Source of the DNA: Odoribacter sp. Z80
GTDB lineage: Bacteria > Bacteroidota > Bacteroidia > Bacteroidales > Marinifilaceae
Direction: 5' to 3'
Assembly: GCF_009935865.1 (NCBI RefSeq)
Contig: NZ_QWEL01000001.1
Span: 1-64,000 of the forward strand
Length of the DNA stretch: 64,000 nt
Shown: positions 17,568 through 26,547 of the stretch, in pieces
Layout of the letters: every line of letters starts with the position of its first letter
Numbering within the stretch: the stretch's first letter is position 1
Notes under the pieces: model-generated
What the model saw: only the letters and a program-made list of their open reading frames with translations
Database searches by the model: none
Told to the model about the DNA's origin: nothing
Made by a program: the position numbers and the translations under genes

Positions 17568-20381
17568 TTACTTCCTGCAAATGACGGAGTAATTGCATGT
17601 TTTACATCTTTTAGCGACTGTGGTTTGCTTGAAAGGTTCCGGTGAGAAAAAGAGTTCTTCCAGTAGTTTGGTGAGGTAGGTCCGGAATTCTTCTTCATAT
17701 TGCCGGAAATTGGTGATATAGTCTTTGTCGCATTGCAATCGGAAATCGTAGTCTTTGCCAAAAATCAGCTTAGTGTTGTAAATGCCCGGGATGAGCGGTT
17801 CTTCCGAGGGACGGATGTGGTCGAACATCAGGCAATAGAGCATGGTTTGGAAGGCAGCTTTATTGCGGGTGGGATTTTCCGTATCGAATACGGAGGCCAT
17901 GGATTTGAAGGTGGTGGTATCGGTTCCTGTTTTGTAGTCAATGATGCGGATGCCGCTTTTCGTTTGGTCGACCCGGTCGATAAATCCGCCGATGTATATG
18001 GTTGACGCAGATTTTTCTTTGCCAATGGTAAAAGGGGTGTAAAAACGGTTTTCCATAGCCACTATATGAAACGGGCAGATTTTTTTGTCGTAGGAGAACA
18101 TTTTCCGGATGTACTTTTTGATGATGTTCAGAATCAATTCATTGCTGCCATTTTCAAGCAATTTAGAGATTTTCGGCCCATAGATTCTCAGGTAGGAAGC
18201 CTGAATGTGTTCTTCTATCAGGTGGTCGTTCCGGAGCAATGTATCAATGGTGTCTACGGTGATTTGTCCATCGGGAACGGTGGCGTACAGGGATTGGGAA
18301 CATTCGTGAAAGATGTTTCCCAGGAGCCGGTGGTCCAGTTCTTCCGCTATTTCATCTTTTTCTTTTATGCCGGCCACGTATTTAAAATAAAATTTCAGGG
18401 GACATTCCAGGTAAGTATTTAGAGCTGAGGGGGAAATAGCTTTTTCGGAGGAGACCTGATACTCTTTTAGTTTGTTTTGAATTTCTTTCGTTTTTTCTAT
18501 GGTAACCGGCTGTGGGTCGGAAGTTGAAATCTCGTTCTGGAAATTGTTTTCTTTGACCGGAAGTCCTGATTCGTACTTGATTTGGTAGAGGAAACGGCTC
18601 ATTTCACCGCTCAGAAGGCCTTTTGCTCCTGAGGTATAGAGGATTTTGATATTGTTTGCCCTTTGCAGGAGGCGATAAAAATAATAGGCGTACAAGGCAT
18701 CTGCATTTTCAGGTGTCGGGAGACGAAAACCAACTCGTAGATTGTAGGGAATGAAAGATGAAGGAGAGGTATTTTGGGGTAATATGCCTTCATTAGCGGA
18801 TAAAATAATCAGGTTTTTGAAATCCAGCATCCGGGTTTCCTGAAGACCCATTAACTGCAGGCCTTCCAAGGGTTCTCCGGAGAAAGGGATTTTGATATTA
18901 CCGAGCATTTTATGGAGGAGTTGTACATATAATTTTTCGTCGGGGAATATGGCCTCTTCTTCAAATGTGTTTTTGAGGTTCTGGATTTGAGTATAGGTAA
19001 CAAACAGAAATTCTTTTTCAATGGAATCCGTATTTTCTTGCAAAAATTTGGAAATCAGCAGGTTCAGAATCTTCAACAAATAGGTCGGGATATCCTTTTC
19101 TTCGGATGAAAAGATGGCTTGGGCTAACGGGTGAAATTGCAGGCTTTTTTCGGTGATGTAGACGATATTTTTTTGGTGGATATAGTTGGTGATTTGATAA
19201 ATATCATCGGGGCAGAGGTTTTTGATAAACTTGTGGTTCAGGAGTGCGATGACCGGTTTGTAATAATAATAGGTTTCATTTTTTTCCTGTTTGGCAAAAT
19301 TCCTCAAGTCGCACAGTAGTGTGATAAAGGCTGCTACGGCCGTATGGTTAGCGGGGTAGCCCATGGTAATGTTGATTTTTTGAATATACTCCGGTATGGA
19401 GTGCATTACCGGAATCAGTAATTGTTCATCGCAAAGGACGATAGCGGTATTCCGTGGATTTTCTGTGGCCAGGGATTCTGTTAATTGAGGTAATAATTTG
19501 GCTTGTCCGATGGTGGAGGGAACGGTGATGTATTCTATGTTTTTCCTGTTGTAGCGGAAATTGTTAAAGTGGCCGGAATGAATGGCATTCGGGAAAAGTC
19601 GCAGATTTTCCCGAAGGAATAATCCGGCTTCCTGATGTTCTTCCGTGGTGTAATATAAATCATAATCCCAATAAAAAGTCGCTTTATTGAGGTCCCGGTA
19701 GTAGGAAAAAATTTGTTTTTCACATTTATTCAGAGCGTTAAATCCGGCGAATAAAATGTTTTCGGGATGGTTATATTGGTCTATTTGTTCGCAGAAGATC
19801 CTTTCGTTCATACCCTCGTAACAGATTCCTTTTGCCAGAAGGTGTTTTTTGAAATGCTGATAGGTTCCTGCCAGTTTGTCCCAGACATTTAAGAATTTGA
19901 GTTGTTCATTGCTGTATTTCTCAGGATTGAAACTGCTCCAGAATTTTTGGATGGTGGCTATTTGTTCGGGTGTCAGATAGGAAAAATGGTCTTCTATTTT
20001 CTGGAGGGCGACCAGGTTGGAGAATAAATCCCTGGCATCTACCAGATATTTGTCAATATCATCGAAATCGTTGAGGAGCATATTTCCCCAGAAGTAAAAG
20101 TCTTCAAATTTTTCAGCAGAACCCGATATTTCACAATAGGATTTGTATAGTCTGATAGTCAGGGGCAGGGAGTCTGTGTTTTTTAATCCGGTTTGCCGTT
20201 CTATGTATTCCGCCAGGGTTAATATTTCCGGCATCCAGGCCGGTTTGTCCAGTTTTTGGGATAATGCTTCCGTTAGAAACAGTCCTGCCCTTTTGTTGGG
20301 AAAGATAATTGTAAGGTTTTCAAATCGTGTACCGTACCGGTCAATGATATCCTGGGCTAATAACTGGAGAAATGAAGTCAT
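17568..20381 (-). CDS. AddB-like PD-(D/E)XK nuclease / inactivated helicase
   Basis: This 937-residue protein has a UvrD-like N-terminal region (LTIIFPNKRAGLFLTEAL, ~23-40) without a convincing intact Walker A. Its C-terminal PD-(D/E)XK nuclease contains GFIDRVDQTKSGIRIIDYKTG. One cysteine in LNTYLECPLKFYF at the start of the nuclease, and the terminal CKTCNYSVIC, form the C...C-x2-C-x5-C pattern of an AddB-type iron-sulfur staple. AddB acts with AddA in double-strand break resection for recombination. The usual addA partner is not adjacent in this window. The gene is convergent with the hexosaminidase operon and divergent from the nitroreductase gene. Confidence 0.87.
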   Translation of the reverse strand: MTSFLQLLAQDIIDRYGTRFENLTIIFPNKRAGLFLTEALSQKLDKPAWMPEILTLAEYIERQTGLKNTDSLPLTIRLYKSYCEISGSAEKFEDFYFWGNMLLNDFDDIDKYLVDARDLFSNLVALQKIEDHFSYLTPEQIATIQKFWSSFNPEKYSNEQLKFLNVWDKLAGTYQHFKKHLLAKGICYEGMNERIFCEQIDQYNHPENILFAGFNALNKCEKQIFSYYRDLNKATFYWDYDLYYTTEEHQEAGLFLRENLRLFPNAIHSGHFNNFRYNRKNIEYITVPSTIGQAKLLPQLTESLATENPRNTAIVLCDEQLLIPVMHSIPEYIQKINITMGYPANHTAVAAFITLLCDLRNFAKQEKNETYYYYKPVIALLNHKFIKNLCPDDIYQITNYIHQKNIVYITEKSLQFHPLAQAIFSSEEKDIPTYLLKILNLLISKFLQENTDSIEKEFLFVTYTQIQNLKNTFEEEAIFPDEKLYVQLLHKMLGNIKIPFSGEPLEGLQLMGLQETRMLDFKNLIILSANEGILPQNTSPSSFIPYNLRVGFRLPTPENADALYAYYFYRLLQRANNIKILYTSGAKGLLSGEMSRFLYQIKYESGLPVKENNFQNEISTSDPQPVTIEKTKEIQNKLKEYQVSSEKAISPSALNTYLECPLKFYFKYVAGIKEKDEIAEELDHRLLGNIFHECSQSLYATVPDGQITVDTIDTLLRNDHLIEEHIQASYLRIYGPKISKLLENGSNELILNIIKKYIRKMFSYDKKICPFHIVAMENRFYTPFTIGKEKSASTIYIGGFIDRVDQTKSGIRIIDYKTGTDTTTFKSMASVFDTENPTRNKAAFQTMLYCLMFDHIRPSEEPLIPGIYNTKLIFGKDYDFRLQCDKDYITNFRQYEEEFRTYLTKLLEELFFSPEPFKQTTVAKRCKTCNYSVICRK

Positions 20382-20420
20382 TTTCTTATGCCTAAAATGG
20401 GTGATTTTGTATTTTGTTGT

Positions 20421-20428
20421 TATTTTTG
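20421..20428 (+). promoter_or_regulatory. candidate Bacteroidota -7 box upstream of nitroreductase gene
   Basis: TATTTTTG fits the TAnnTTTG -7 consensus of the Bacteroidota primary sigma factor. It lies about 75 bases before the ATG at 20504 in a divergent intergenic region. No well-spaced TTTG -33 box is visible, so confidence is limited. Confidence 0.35.
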
Positions 20429-20503
20429 TTGAGTTTCCCCGGAGTAAATGAGGGAAAGCAAATTTACAATTTTAATTGATTAAAGTATTAACTTTTGAAT
20501 GAG

Positions 20504-21076
20504 ATGAATCTGAAAGACCTGTTAATCAGAAATCGGAGTTACCGCCGTTTTTATCAGCGGGAGAGGATTTCCCGGGATGAGCTGGAGGAGTTGGTGGGTT
20601 TGGTGCGTTGGTGTCCTTCGGGGAGGAATGCACAGCCTTTGCGTTATGTGGTGGCGGAGGAAGAGGAGTTGTGCGGGAGGATTTTTCCTGTGTTAGGATG
20701 GGCAGGGTATTTGAAGGATTGGGCCGGGCCTGAAGAAGGAGAACGGCCTGCTGCTTATTTGGTTCAGTTGTTAGATACGCGGGTGGTGGAGAATTGCTTG
20801 TGTGATGATGGAATCCAGGCCCAGACCATTTTGCTGGGAGCAGTGGAAAAGGGTTATGGGGGGTGTATTATCAAATCTTTTCAGGAGGAAAAGCTGAGGC
20901 AGGTATTGGAAATTCCTTCCTATTTGAAGATCATGTATGTATTGGCCCTGGGCAAACCGAAGGAAGAGGTGGTGGTGGAGCTTATGCAGGGAGAAGATTA
21001 TAAATACTGGAGGGATGCGGATGGGGTGCATCATGTGCCTAAACGTGAGGTAAAGGATTTGTTTTTCGGTCATTGA
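20504..21076 (+). CDS. nitroreductase family protein (flavin oxidoreductase)
   Basis: A 190-residue nitroreductase-fold protein. RNRSYRRFYQRERI near the N-terminus is the usual FMN-phosphate segment, VRWCPSGRNAQPLRYVV the FMN-ring segment, and GYGGCIIKSF...YVLALGKPKEE the C-terminal binding region. These FMN enzymes reduce nitro groups, quinones or other acceptors with NAD(P)H; the natural substrate is not clear. I chose the ATG at 20504 because the only upstream in-frame candidate is a TTG with no ribosome-binding context. It is followed after 12 bases by a FAH-fold gene and is probably cotranscribed with it. Confidence 0.88.
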   Translation: MNLKDLLIRNRSYRRFYQRERISRDELEELVGLVRWCPSGRNAQPLRYVVAEEEELCGRIFPVLGWAGYLKDWAGPEEGERPAAYLVQLLDTRVVENCLCDDGIQAQTILLGAVEKGYGGCIIKSFQEEKLRQVLEIPSYLKIMYVLALGKPKEEVVVELMQGEDYKYWRDADGVHHVPKREVKDLFFGH

Positions 21077-21088
21077 AAAAGAAGGGGA

Positions 21089-21658
21089 ATGAAGATTTTG
21101 TGTGCCGAGTATGGTCCGGACGGGGAGATTAGCATTGTGCCGGTGGGAGATAATGCCTTGTTGCGGAATAATGATGATTTCTATTTTCCTGATTTTACGA
21201 CTGCTTTGAGTTGTTGTCCTCAGGGGGTGGTACGTATCAGCCGTTTAGGGAAATGTATTGCGGAGCGTTATGCAGAGCGTTATTATGAAGAAGTTGGTGT
21301 TGGTATACGTTTTTATGCTGATAGCCTGGAGACTCGTTTGAAAGAGCAGGGATTAGCGGCAGAGATGGCTTCTGCTTTTGATGCTTCGGCGGCAATCAGT
21401 CCTTTAGTGGCTTGTAACGGGGTGGGTGACGGGAGTTATAACCTGAAGGTAAACGGAATTGAAGTTTACAGGGAAGAAGCAAAGCTTTCTGCTGCTTCTA
21501 TTGCGCGCCTGATAGCTGTCGCTTCGGAGTTTTATACTTTGAAGATAGGTGATTTTCTCTATACGGGAGGAAAGTTCCGTTACCGGGGATTGAAAGCGGG
21601 TGACCGTTTACAGATGAGTTTGGACGGTAAGTCTGTATTGGATTTTAAAATAAAGTAA
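21089..21658 (+). CDS. divergent short fumarylacetoacetate-hydrolase (FAH) fold protein
   Basis: At 189 residues this is shorter than most FAH-family enzymes. It keeps the family order: YYEEVGVGIRF (~67-77) where the metal-binding EVELGVVIG motif normally lies, LKVNGIEVYRE (~133-143), SIARLIAVASEFYTLKIGDFLYTGG (~156-180; only the pattern is diagnostic) and AGDRLQMSLDG near the end. FAH enzymes cleave or decarboxylate beta-diketo acids using Mg2+. Here the acidic metal ligands are shifted or partly missing, so activity is uncertain. A purine-rich AAGAAGGGG sits just before the ATG, a rarely good Shine-Dalgarno site for this genome. The upstream partner is a nitroreductase; no pathway is obvious. 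Confidence 0.65.
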   Translation: MKILCAEYGPDGEISIVPVGDNALLRNNDDFYFPDFTTALSCCPQGVVRISRLGKCIAERYAERYYEEVGVGIRFYADSLETRLKEQGLAAEMASAFDASAAISPLVACNGVGDGSYNLKVNGIEVYREEAKLSAASIARLIAVASEFYTLKIGDFLYTGGKFRYRGLKAGDRLQMSLDGKSVLDFKIK

Positions 21659-21689
21659 ATTATGCCTTGAGGCAGTAAAAGTGATAATT

Positions 21690-22985
21690 ATGAAAGGAAT
21701 AGGAGTTATTTTATTATTGGTTGTGTGGTCGTTAAGTGGAATTGCGCAAAAGGGTTATGTGCCTGCGCCGGAAAATCTTAAGGCCCGGAAAGAATTTCAG
21801 GACAATAAATTCGGTATTTTTCTTCATTGGGGATTGTATAGCATGCTGGCTCAAGGAGAATGGGTGATGACAAATCAGAACCTGAACCATCTGGAGTACC
21901 GGAAATTAGCTTCCGGTTTTTATCCTTCCAGATTTGATGCAGCAGAATGGGTGGCTGCTATCAAGGCTTCCGGAGCTAAATATATTTGTATCACTACCCG
22001 GCATCATGAAGGTTTCTCGATGTGGAATACCCAATATTCAGATTATAATATTGTGAAAGCTACTCCTTTTCAAAGGGATATTTTGAAAGAGCTGGCCGAG
22101 GAGTGTAAAAAACAGGGAATAAAATTGCATTTCTATTATTCTCATCTGGACTGGGACCGGGAGGATTATCCTATCGGGCGTACCGGAAGGGGAACGGGAC
22201 GTAGCGGAAAAAGCGATTGGAAGTCTTATTACCGGTTTATGAATGACCAGTTGGCCGAGCTGATTACAAAATATGACCCGGCTATGATTTGGTTTGACGG
22301 TTTGTGGGACCAGGACCAGAATCCGGATTTTGACTGGCAATTGCCAGAGCAGTATGCTATGATACACCGGTTAAAGCCTGCTTGTCTGATTGGTAATAAC
22401 CATCATCAGGTACCTTTTGCCGGGGAAGATATTCAAATTTTCGAGCGGGACCTTCCCGGAGAGAATAAAGCCGGATTGTCCGGACAGGATATTAGTCCGC
22501 TTCCTTTGGAAACCTGTGAGACTATGAACGGAATGTGGGGATATAAGATTGTTGACCAGAATTATAAATCTGTCAAGACTTTGGTGCACTATCTGGTGAA
22601 GGCTGCCGGCCGGAATGCCAATTTACTGATGAATGTAGGACCGCAGGCGAATGGAGAATTGCCGGCAGTTGCTGTGAGCCGTCTCAGGGAAATGGGGGAA
22701 TGGATGAAGGTATATGGGGAGACTATATACGGAACCCGTGGCGGCGATGTCAGTCCGAGGGATTGGGGGGTGACTACCCGTAAGGGAGATAAGTTGTATG
22801 TTCATATTTTGAATTTGGCGGATAAGGGTTTGTTTTTGCCGTTGACGACGGGGAAAGTGAAGAGCGCTGTTGTGTTTAAAGACAGGAAACCGGTAAAATT
22901 CAGACAAGATAAGAACGGGGTTGTATTGGAGTTGGCAGAGGTGCCGGCGGATATGGATTATGTTGTGGAGTTGACATTGAGATGA
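21690..22985 (+). CDS. exported alpha-L-fucosidase (GH29)
   Basis: The ATG at 21690 gives a proper signal peptide (MKGIGVILLLVVWSLSGIAQ); the upstream GTG at 21681 only adds three residues. The 431-residue barrel shows KFGIFLHWGLYS, ITTRHHEGFSMWNT, LHFYYSHLDW and the nucleophile Asp203 in MIWFDGLWD, all GH29 features. A small C-terminal beta domain follows. The enzyme removes alpha-linked fucose from glycan ends or cores, which complements the sialidase/hexosaminidase/mannosidase operon 4 kb upstream although it is not part of that transcript. A His-rich NNHHQVPF loop sits near the active-site side. Linkage preference cannot be read from the sequence. Confidence 0.94.
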   Translation: MKGIGVILLLVVWSLSGIAQKGYVPAPENLKARKEFQDNKFGIFLHWGLYSMLAQGEWVMTNQNLNHLEYRKLASGFYPSRFDAAEWVAAIKASGAKYICITTRHHEGFSMWNTQYSDYNIVKATPFQRDILKELAEECKKQGIKLHFYYSHLDWDREDYPIGRTGRGTGRSGKSDWKSYYRFMNDQLAELITKYDPAMIWFDGLWDQDQNPDFDWQLPEQYAMIHRLKPACLIGNNHHQVPFAGEDIQIFERDLPGENKAGLSGQDISPLPLETCETMNGMWGYKIVDQNYKSVKTLVHYLVKAAGRNANLLMNVGPQANGELPAVAVSRLREMGEWMKVYGETIYGTRGGDVSPRDWGVTTRKGDKLYVHILNLADKGLFLPLTTGKVKSAVVFKDRKPVKFRQDKNGVVLELAEVPADMDYVVELTLR

Positions 22986-23015
22986 TATTAGAATGAACTG
23001 TTTTAAATATGAGAT

Positions 23016-23771
23016 ATGCTTCGGAAAGATTTTAAGATAGAGATATGTACCAATTCTGCGGAGAGTGTCAGAGCTGCAATTGAGGCCGGCGCTGACCGCA
23101 TAGAACTTTGTGCCGGAATGCCGGAAGGGGGAACGACCCCTTCTTTTGGGGAGATTGCTTTGGTCAGGGAGCTACTGCCTCGCGGTATGCATGTGATTAT
23201 CCGTCCCCGGGGCGGGGATTTCCTGTATAGTGAGGAAGAGTGTGATGTGATGATACGGGATATTGATATGGCGAAGAAGTTAGGTGTAGATGGTGTTGTG
23301 TTAGGTTGTCTCACAGCTGAGGGGGATGTAGATGTAGATAAGATGCGGAGGTTGATGGCTGCAGCAGGGGATATGTCGGTGACTTTTCACCGTGCTTTTG
23401 ATATGTGCCGGGAGCCTTTGCGGGCTTTGAAGACGATAGAGGAGTTGGGGTGTGAGCGGATTCTTACTTCCGGTCAAAAAGGTACGGCAGAGGAAGGAAT
23501 TTGTCTTTTAAAAGAATTGGTGGCTTGTGCCCGTGAAGTCATTATCATGCCGGGATGCGGAGTGAATGCCGGCAATATTGAAAAGATTGCAAAAGAAACA
23601 GGAGCTTGTGAATTTCATTTGTCTGCCCGGGAAGGAGTGGAAAGTGCTATGATTTATCGTAATCCGGCCGTTTCTATGGGCGGCACCGTACGGATAGCGG
23701 AATATGGCCGTGATGTCACCCGTGCGGAGAAAGTGAGAGAAGCTATCCGGGCCTTGGAGGAGGTCCGGTAG
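23016..23771 (+). CDS. cutC: CutC family protein (copper homeostasis / TIM-barrel)
   Basis: The 251-residue protein opens with KIEICTNSAESVRAAIEAGADRIELC, the CutC signature, and includes GTTPSFGEI, VIIRPRGGDF, TFHRAFDMC and GCGVNAGNI. CutC was named from copper tolerance phenotypes in E. coli; the biochemical role of the barrel is still unclear. In Bacteroidota it is often found beside glycan genes, as here directly after the fucosidase (30 bases), so a sugar-related role is equally possible. Cysteines at ~10, ~26 and others could bind metal. It is convergent with the transglutaminase-like gene. Confidence 0.9.
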   Translation: MLRKDFKIEICTNSAESVRAAIEAGADRIELCAGMPEGGTTPSFGEIALVRELLPRGMHVIIRPRGGDFLYSEEECDVMIRDIDMAKKLGVDGVVLGCLTAEGDVDVDKMRRLMAAAGDMSVTFHRAFDMCREPLRALKTIEELGCERILTSGQKGTAEEGICLLKELVACAREVIIMPGCGVNAGNIEKIAKETGACEFHLSAREGVESAMIYRNPAVSMGGTVRIAEYGRDVTRAEKVREAIRALEEVR

Positions 23772-23782
23772 CTATCGGAATA

Positions 23783-26416
23783 TCAGAGTTTGTGTATGGT
23801 TTTTATGAGTTGTTCGCCTAATCCGATGGTATAGCCCTGGGAGATAAAGACAATCCGGTTGAAGGTGTCTGCTATGATAAAGATGGGCAGGGCGTTGTGG
23901 GATAGTTTCAGGTTTTCAGTAATCATTTTTTGTATGGTGTTGTTTTGGTCCACACCGAAGGTGACGGTGGCTGGTAGTTCCGGAAATTCTTCCACATGGA
24001 AACTTTGCAATTGCTGTTCATTGGGGAAGAGCAAAACCATCCGGTGTCCCCAGGTTTCAAATTCACTTTTGAGTGCTGCAATGTCGCGGAGGGCATGGTT
24101 GGTAGGTTCCTGCCGGGCTCCCAGAATACCGAGAATGAAATAGCCCCGTCCGGTAGTTTTTAATATGCTTTGCGGTTCTGTTGCTCCTTGCGGGAGAAAC
24201 AGGGATTCTGAATTCAGCGTGCCGATTACTTTTATTACATCCGGATTTTCGCGCATCTGTAATTTTATTTTTGTGGTTTGTCCCGGGGCAATGTTGAAGA
24301 ATGTGGTCTGGTTGAGCACACCCCCGTTGGCCAGGCGGGTACCGGTGACCAGCATATAGTAGCCGGTATCGAGCGGTAGCGGATGTTTAAGCAGATTTTC
24401 CCAATTCGTTGTGCTTTCGGGATAGGCAAGGAGTTGAAAAGTGCCCTGATTGTATTTGGAAAGGGTGAAATGGGTATAGTAAACAGGATTTCCGAGGGCT
24501 TTCACCGGTTGATAAGCAGCCATCAGTTTTCCCTGGGATGTGTTTTCGTTCCGTAAAACAGAGAAATCGACATCCTGCCATTCTCCGTCTTTTCCGGCAT
24601 ATTGGGTCTTGCCGGTAACCTCGTCGATACGTGATGCTATTCCCAGGCTTCTGAGTACGGCTACGTAGAAGATATTTCTTGAATGCCGGTCGGCCCGCCT
24701 GGCTTTCCAGACTCCTTGCGGAGTCATGGGAATATTTTGTGGGTTTAATTCATCCAGAAGTGTGATATTTTCAGAACACCATTCCGTCCAAACACTGGGA
24801 TTTTCCTGGATTTCTGCGGCTAAACCGGGTGAAATGGCTTGTTGGAAGAACTGTTTGTAGGCGGTAAGCATTTCGTTGGCTATGCGCGGATTGAGTATGT
24901 AGTTGTTATGGTGGGGAGAGGTACCTGATGGCGTGTTTTGCAGGTGATCTTCCAGGATTTCTGCCGGAGTATCCCGCAGGTCTTTGGCTGAAATGACCTG
25001 TAGCAGTTGCAGGGCCAGAGGCCGTTGTCCTTCCGGTGTTTTTTCCAGAAAGTGAATGAGTTGGTCATGGTTACCCCGGGAAGCTATAAGCAGGGATGTG
25101 AGCGGTTCGGCCTCCAGTCCCATTTGTTCGGCTATGGGAAGAACTTTTTCTGGAGTCATAAAGGTGGCAGTATAAGCGTTTCTGATGGAATCTTCCCGGA
25201 GCAGACGGCATGCGTTTTGGGTTTGTTGTTGGGAAGATACCTGAACCGGTTTTGCATTTTCTGCCGGAGGGACAATATCCAAGTCGAAAGAGGCCATTTC
25301 GCCGGCTTGTTTATCCAGGGGAATGGTGATAGCGGTATCGCGGGCAAAGGACAGTTTACCAAATCCGAATTGCTGACCGTCCGTTGCCCAGATGAGCATA
25401 TCTCCTTTTCCGGCTGACAGTGAGGTTTGCCCTTTCTCGTCGGTTTGCCGGGTGGCTACAGTATAAAATTCTGCATAATTGTAAATTTTAAACTCGACTT
25501 TGGCATTTTTGACCGGCATGTTACGGGGGTCTGTCACAGTGATAACTGCACGTGTTGCGGGTGCGTAATTGTTTATTACATTGATTTCCGTATAGCCTTC
25601 TGTCTGGCTCATGACTTCTTCCGGTCCGGTATAACGGCCGAAGACTTTGGTGTGCATCAGCATTCCCCGGCTGGCAGGTGCATTGAACCAACCGAGGTCA
25701 AGCACCGGTTCCGGTTCACAGGCTCCCAGAAAGTGCCATTGTCCGTCGACCCACGCTTCAACCCACGCATGGTTGTCATCGGTGTGGGCCCAGCGGGGGG
25801 TATATACCTGACGTGCGGGGATGCCTACTGAGCGAAGTGCGGCTACGAAGAATGTAGATTCTTCCCCGCAGCGTCCGTAAGCTGTTTTTACGGAAGCTAA
25901 AGGAGAGCTGGTCCGGGAGTCGGACGGAGTATAAATTACTTTTTCGTGGCACCAATGGTTGACTTCGAGAACGGCTTCGTAGAGCGAAAGTTCTTTTACC
26001 CGGTCTTTTAATTCTTCGTAAAATATTTTCCGGGATTCATCCAGATTTTCGTTATTGACGCGTATGGGTAAAACAAAATGACGGAATTCCCGGGCAGGAA
26101 TATTTTTTCCCCAGGGCATTTCCTCTCTGGCCTTGAGTGTATAACGGACGTTCATTAAATAGTAGTCTCCGCTGTAATCGGTGATGTCTCCAATGGGCAT
26201 ATAAGCATACAGAAACATCAACGCTTCACGTTCTTCCGATGTCATAGGAGTAGAGAAAATCTGAAACAGGTTACCTTCGGGTAATGCTTTCTGTTTGTTT
26301 GCAAAATCTTGCGCAACGTTTTTCAACTCGGTAGCATCGGAGAATAGATGCTGTTCTTTACAGGAAACTATGGTTAATAATAGCAGTCCTGTTATCAGTT
26401 TATACGTGAAGTTCAT
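23783..26416 (-). CDS. large transglutaminase-like lipoprotein with a degenerate second copy and thioredoxin-like C-terminus
   Basis: This is an 877-residue lipoprotein (MNFTYKLITGLLLLTIVSC, lipobox Cys19). The first transglutaminase-like domain has Cys183 in YGRCGEESTFF and His216 in DDNHAWVEAWV. The third catalytic position reads ACEPEP, a change from the usual Asp. A beta-sandwich segment with TDPRNMPVKNAKVEF follows (~285-370). Around 590-640 the helix FYVAVLRSLGIASR repeats the first domain's FFVAALRSVGIPAR, but its catalytic Cys is replaced by a charged stretch, so this copy looks inactive. The last ~110 residues resemble a thioredoxin-fold domain without CxxC. Protease- or amidase-type cleavage is possible; the substrate is unknown. 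It is convergent with cutC. Confidence 0.8.
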   Translation of the reverse strand: MNFTYKLITGLLLLTIVSCKEQHLFSDATELKNVAQDFANKQKALPEGNLFQIFSTPMTSEEREALMFLYAYMPIGDITDYSGDYYLMNVRYTLKAREEMPWGKNIPAREFRHFVLPIRVNNENLDESRKIFYEELKDRVKELSLYEAVLEVNHWCHEKVIYTPSDSRTSSPLASVKTAYGRCGEESTFFVAALRSVGIPARQVYTPRWAHTDDNHAWVEAWVDGQWHFLGACEPEPVLDLGWFNAPASRGMLMHTKVFGRYTGPEEVMSQTEGYTEINVINNYAPATRAVITVTDPRNMPVKNAKVEFKIYNYAEFYTVATRQTDEKGQTSLSAGKGDMLIWATDGQQFGFGKLSFARDTAITIPLDKQAGEMASFDLDIVPPAENAKPVQVSSQQQTQNACRLLREDSIRNAYTATFMTPEKVLPIAEQMGLEAEPLTSLLIASRGNHDQLIHFLEKTPEGQRPLALQLLQVISAKDLRDTPAEILEDHLQNTPSGTSPHHNNYILNPRIANEMLTAYKQFFQQAISPGLAAEIQENPSVWTEWCSENITLLDELNPQNIPMTPQGVWKARRADRHSRNIFYVAVLRSLGIASRIDEVTGKTQYAGKDGEWQDVDFSVLRNENTSQGKLMAAYQPVKALGNPVYYTHFTLSKYNQGTFQLLAYPESTTNWENLLKHPLPLDTGYYMLVTGTRLANGGVLNQTTFFNIAPGQTTKIKLQMRENPDVIKVIGTLNSESLFLPQGATEPQSILKTTGRGYFILGILGARQEPTNHALRDIAALKSEFETWGHRMVLLFPNEQQLQSFHVEEFPELPATVTFGVDQNNTIQKMITENLKLSHNALPIFIIADTFNRIVFISQGYTIGLGEQLIKTIHKL

Positions 26417-26468
26417 GGAGTTTGCAGAATATCCGTAAAGATGATTATAAATAGTTGGGGAGTCCAGG

Positions 26469-26540
26469 ATGACAGACTATGATTTTTACGATAATTCCGT
26501 GATTGATCCCAACGGAAATATCGTAGAAATGATGGTTTGA
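26469..26540 (+). CDS. possible 23-residue ORF or gene remnant
   Basis: An ATG-started frame encodes 23 residues (MTDYDFYDNS, then VIDPNGNIVEMMV) before a TGA, in the 131-base gap between two minus-strand genes. An in-frame stop lies upstream (26448). The DxNGN stretch looks protein-like and faintly recalls the first residues of thioredoxin-fold peroxidases, but it is too short to assign. It may be chance. Confidence 0.2.
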   Translation: MTDYDFYDNSVIDPNGNIVEMMV

Positions 26541-26547
26541 ATTTCTT

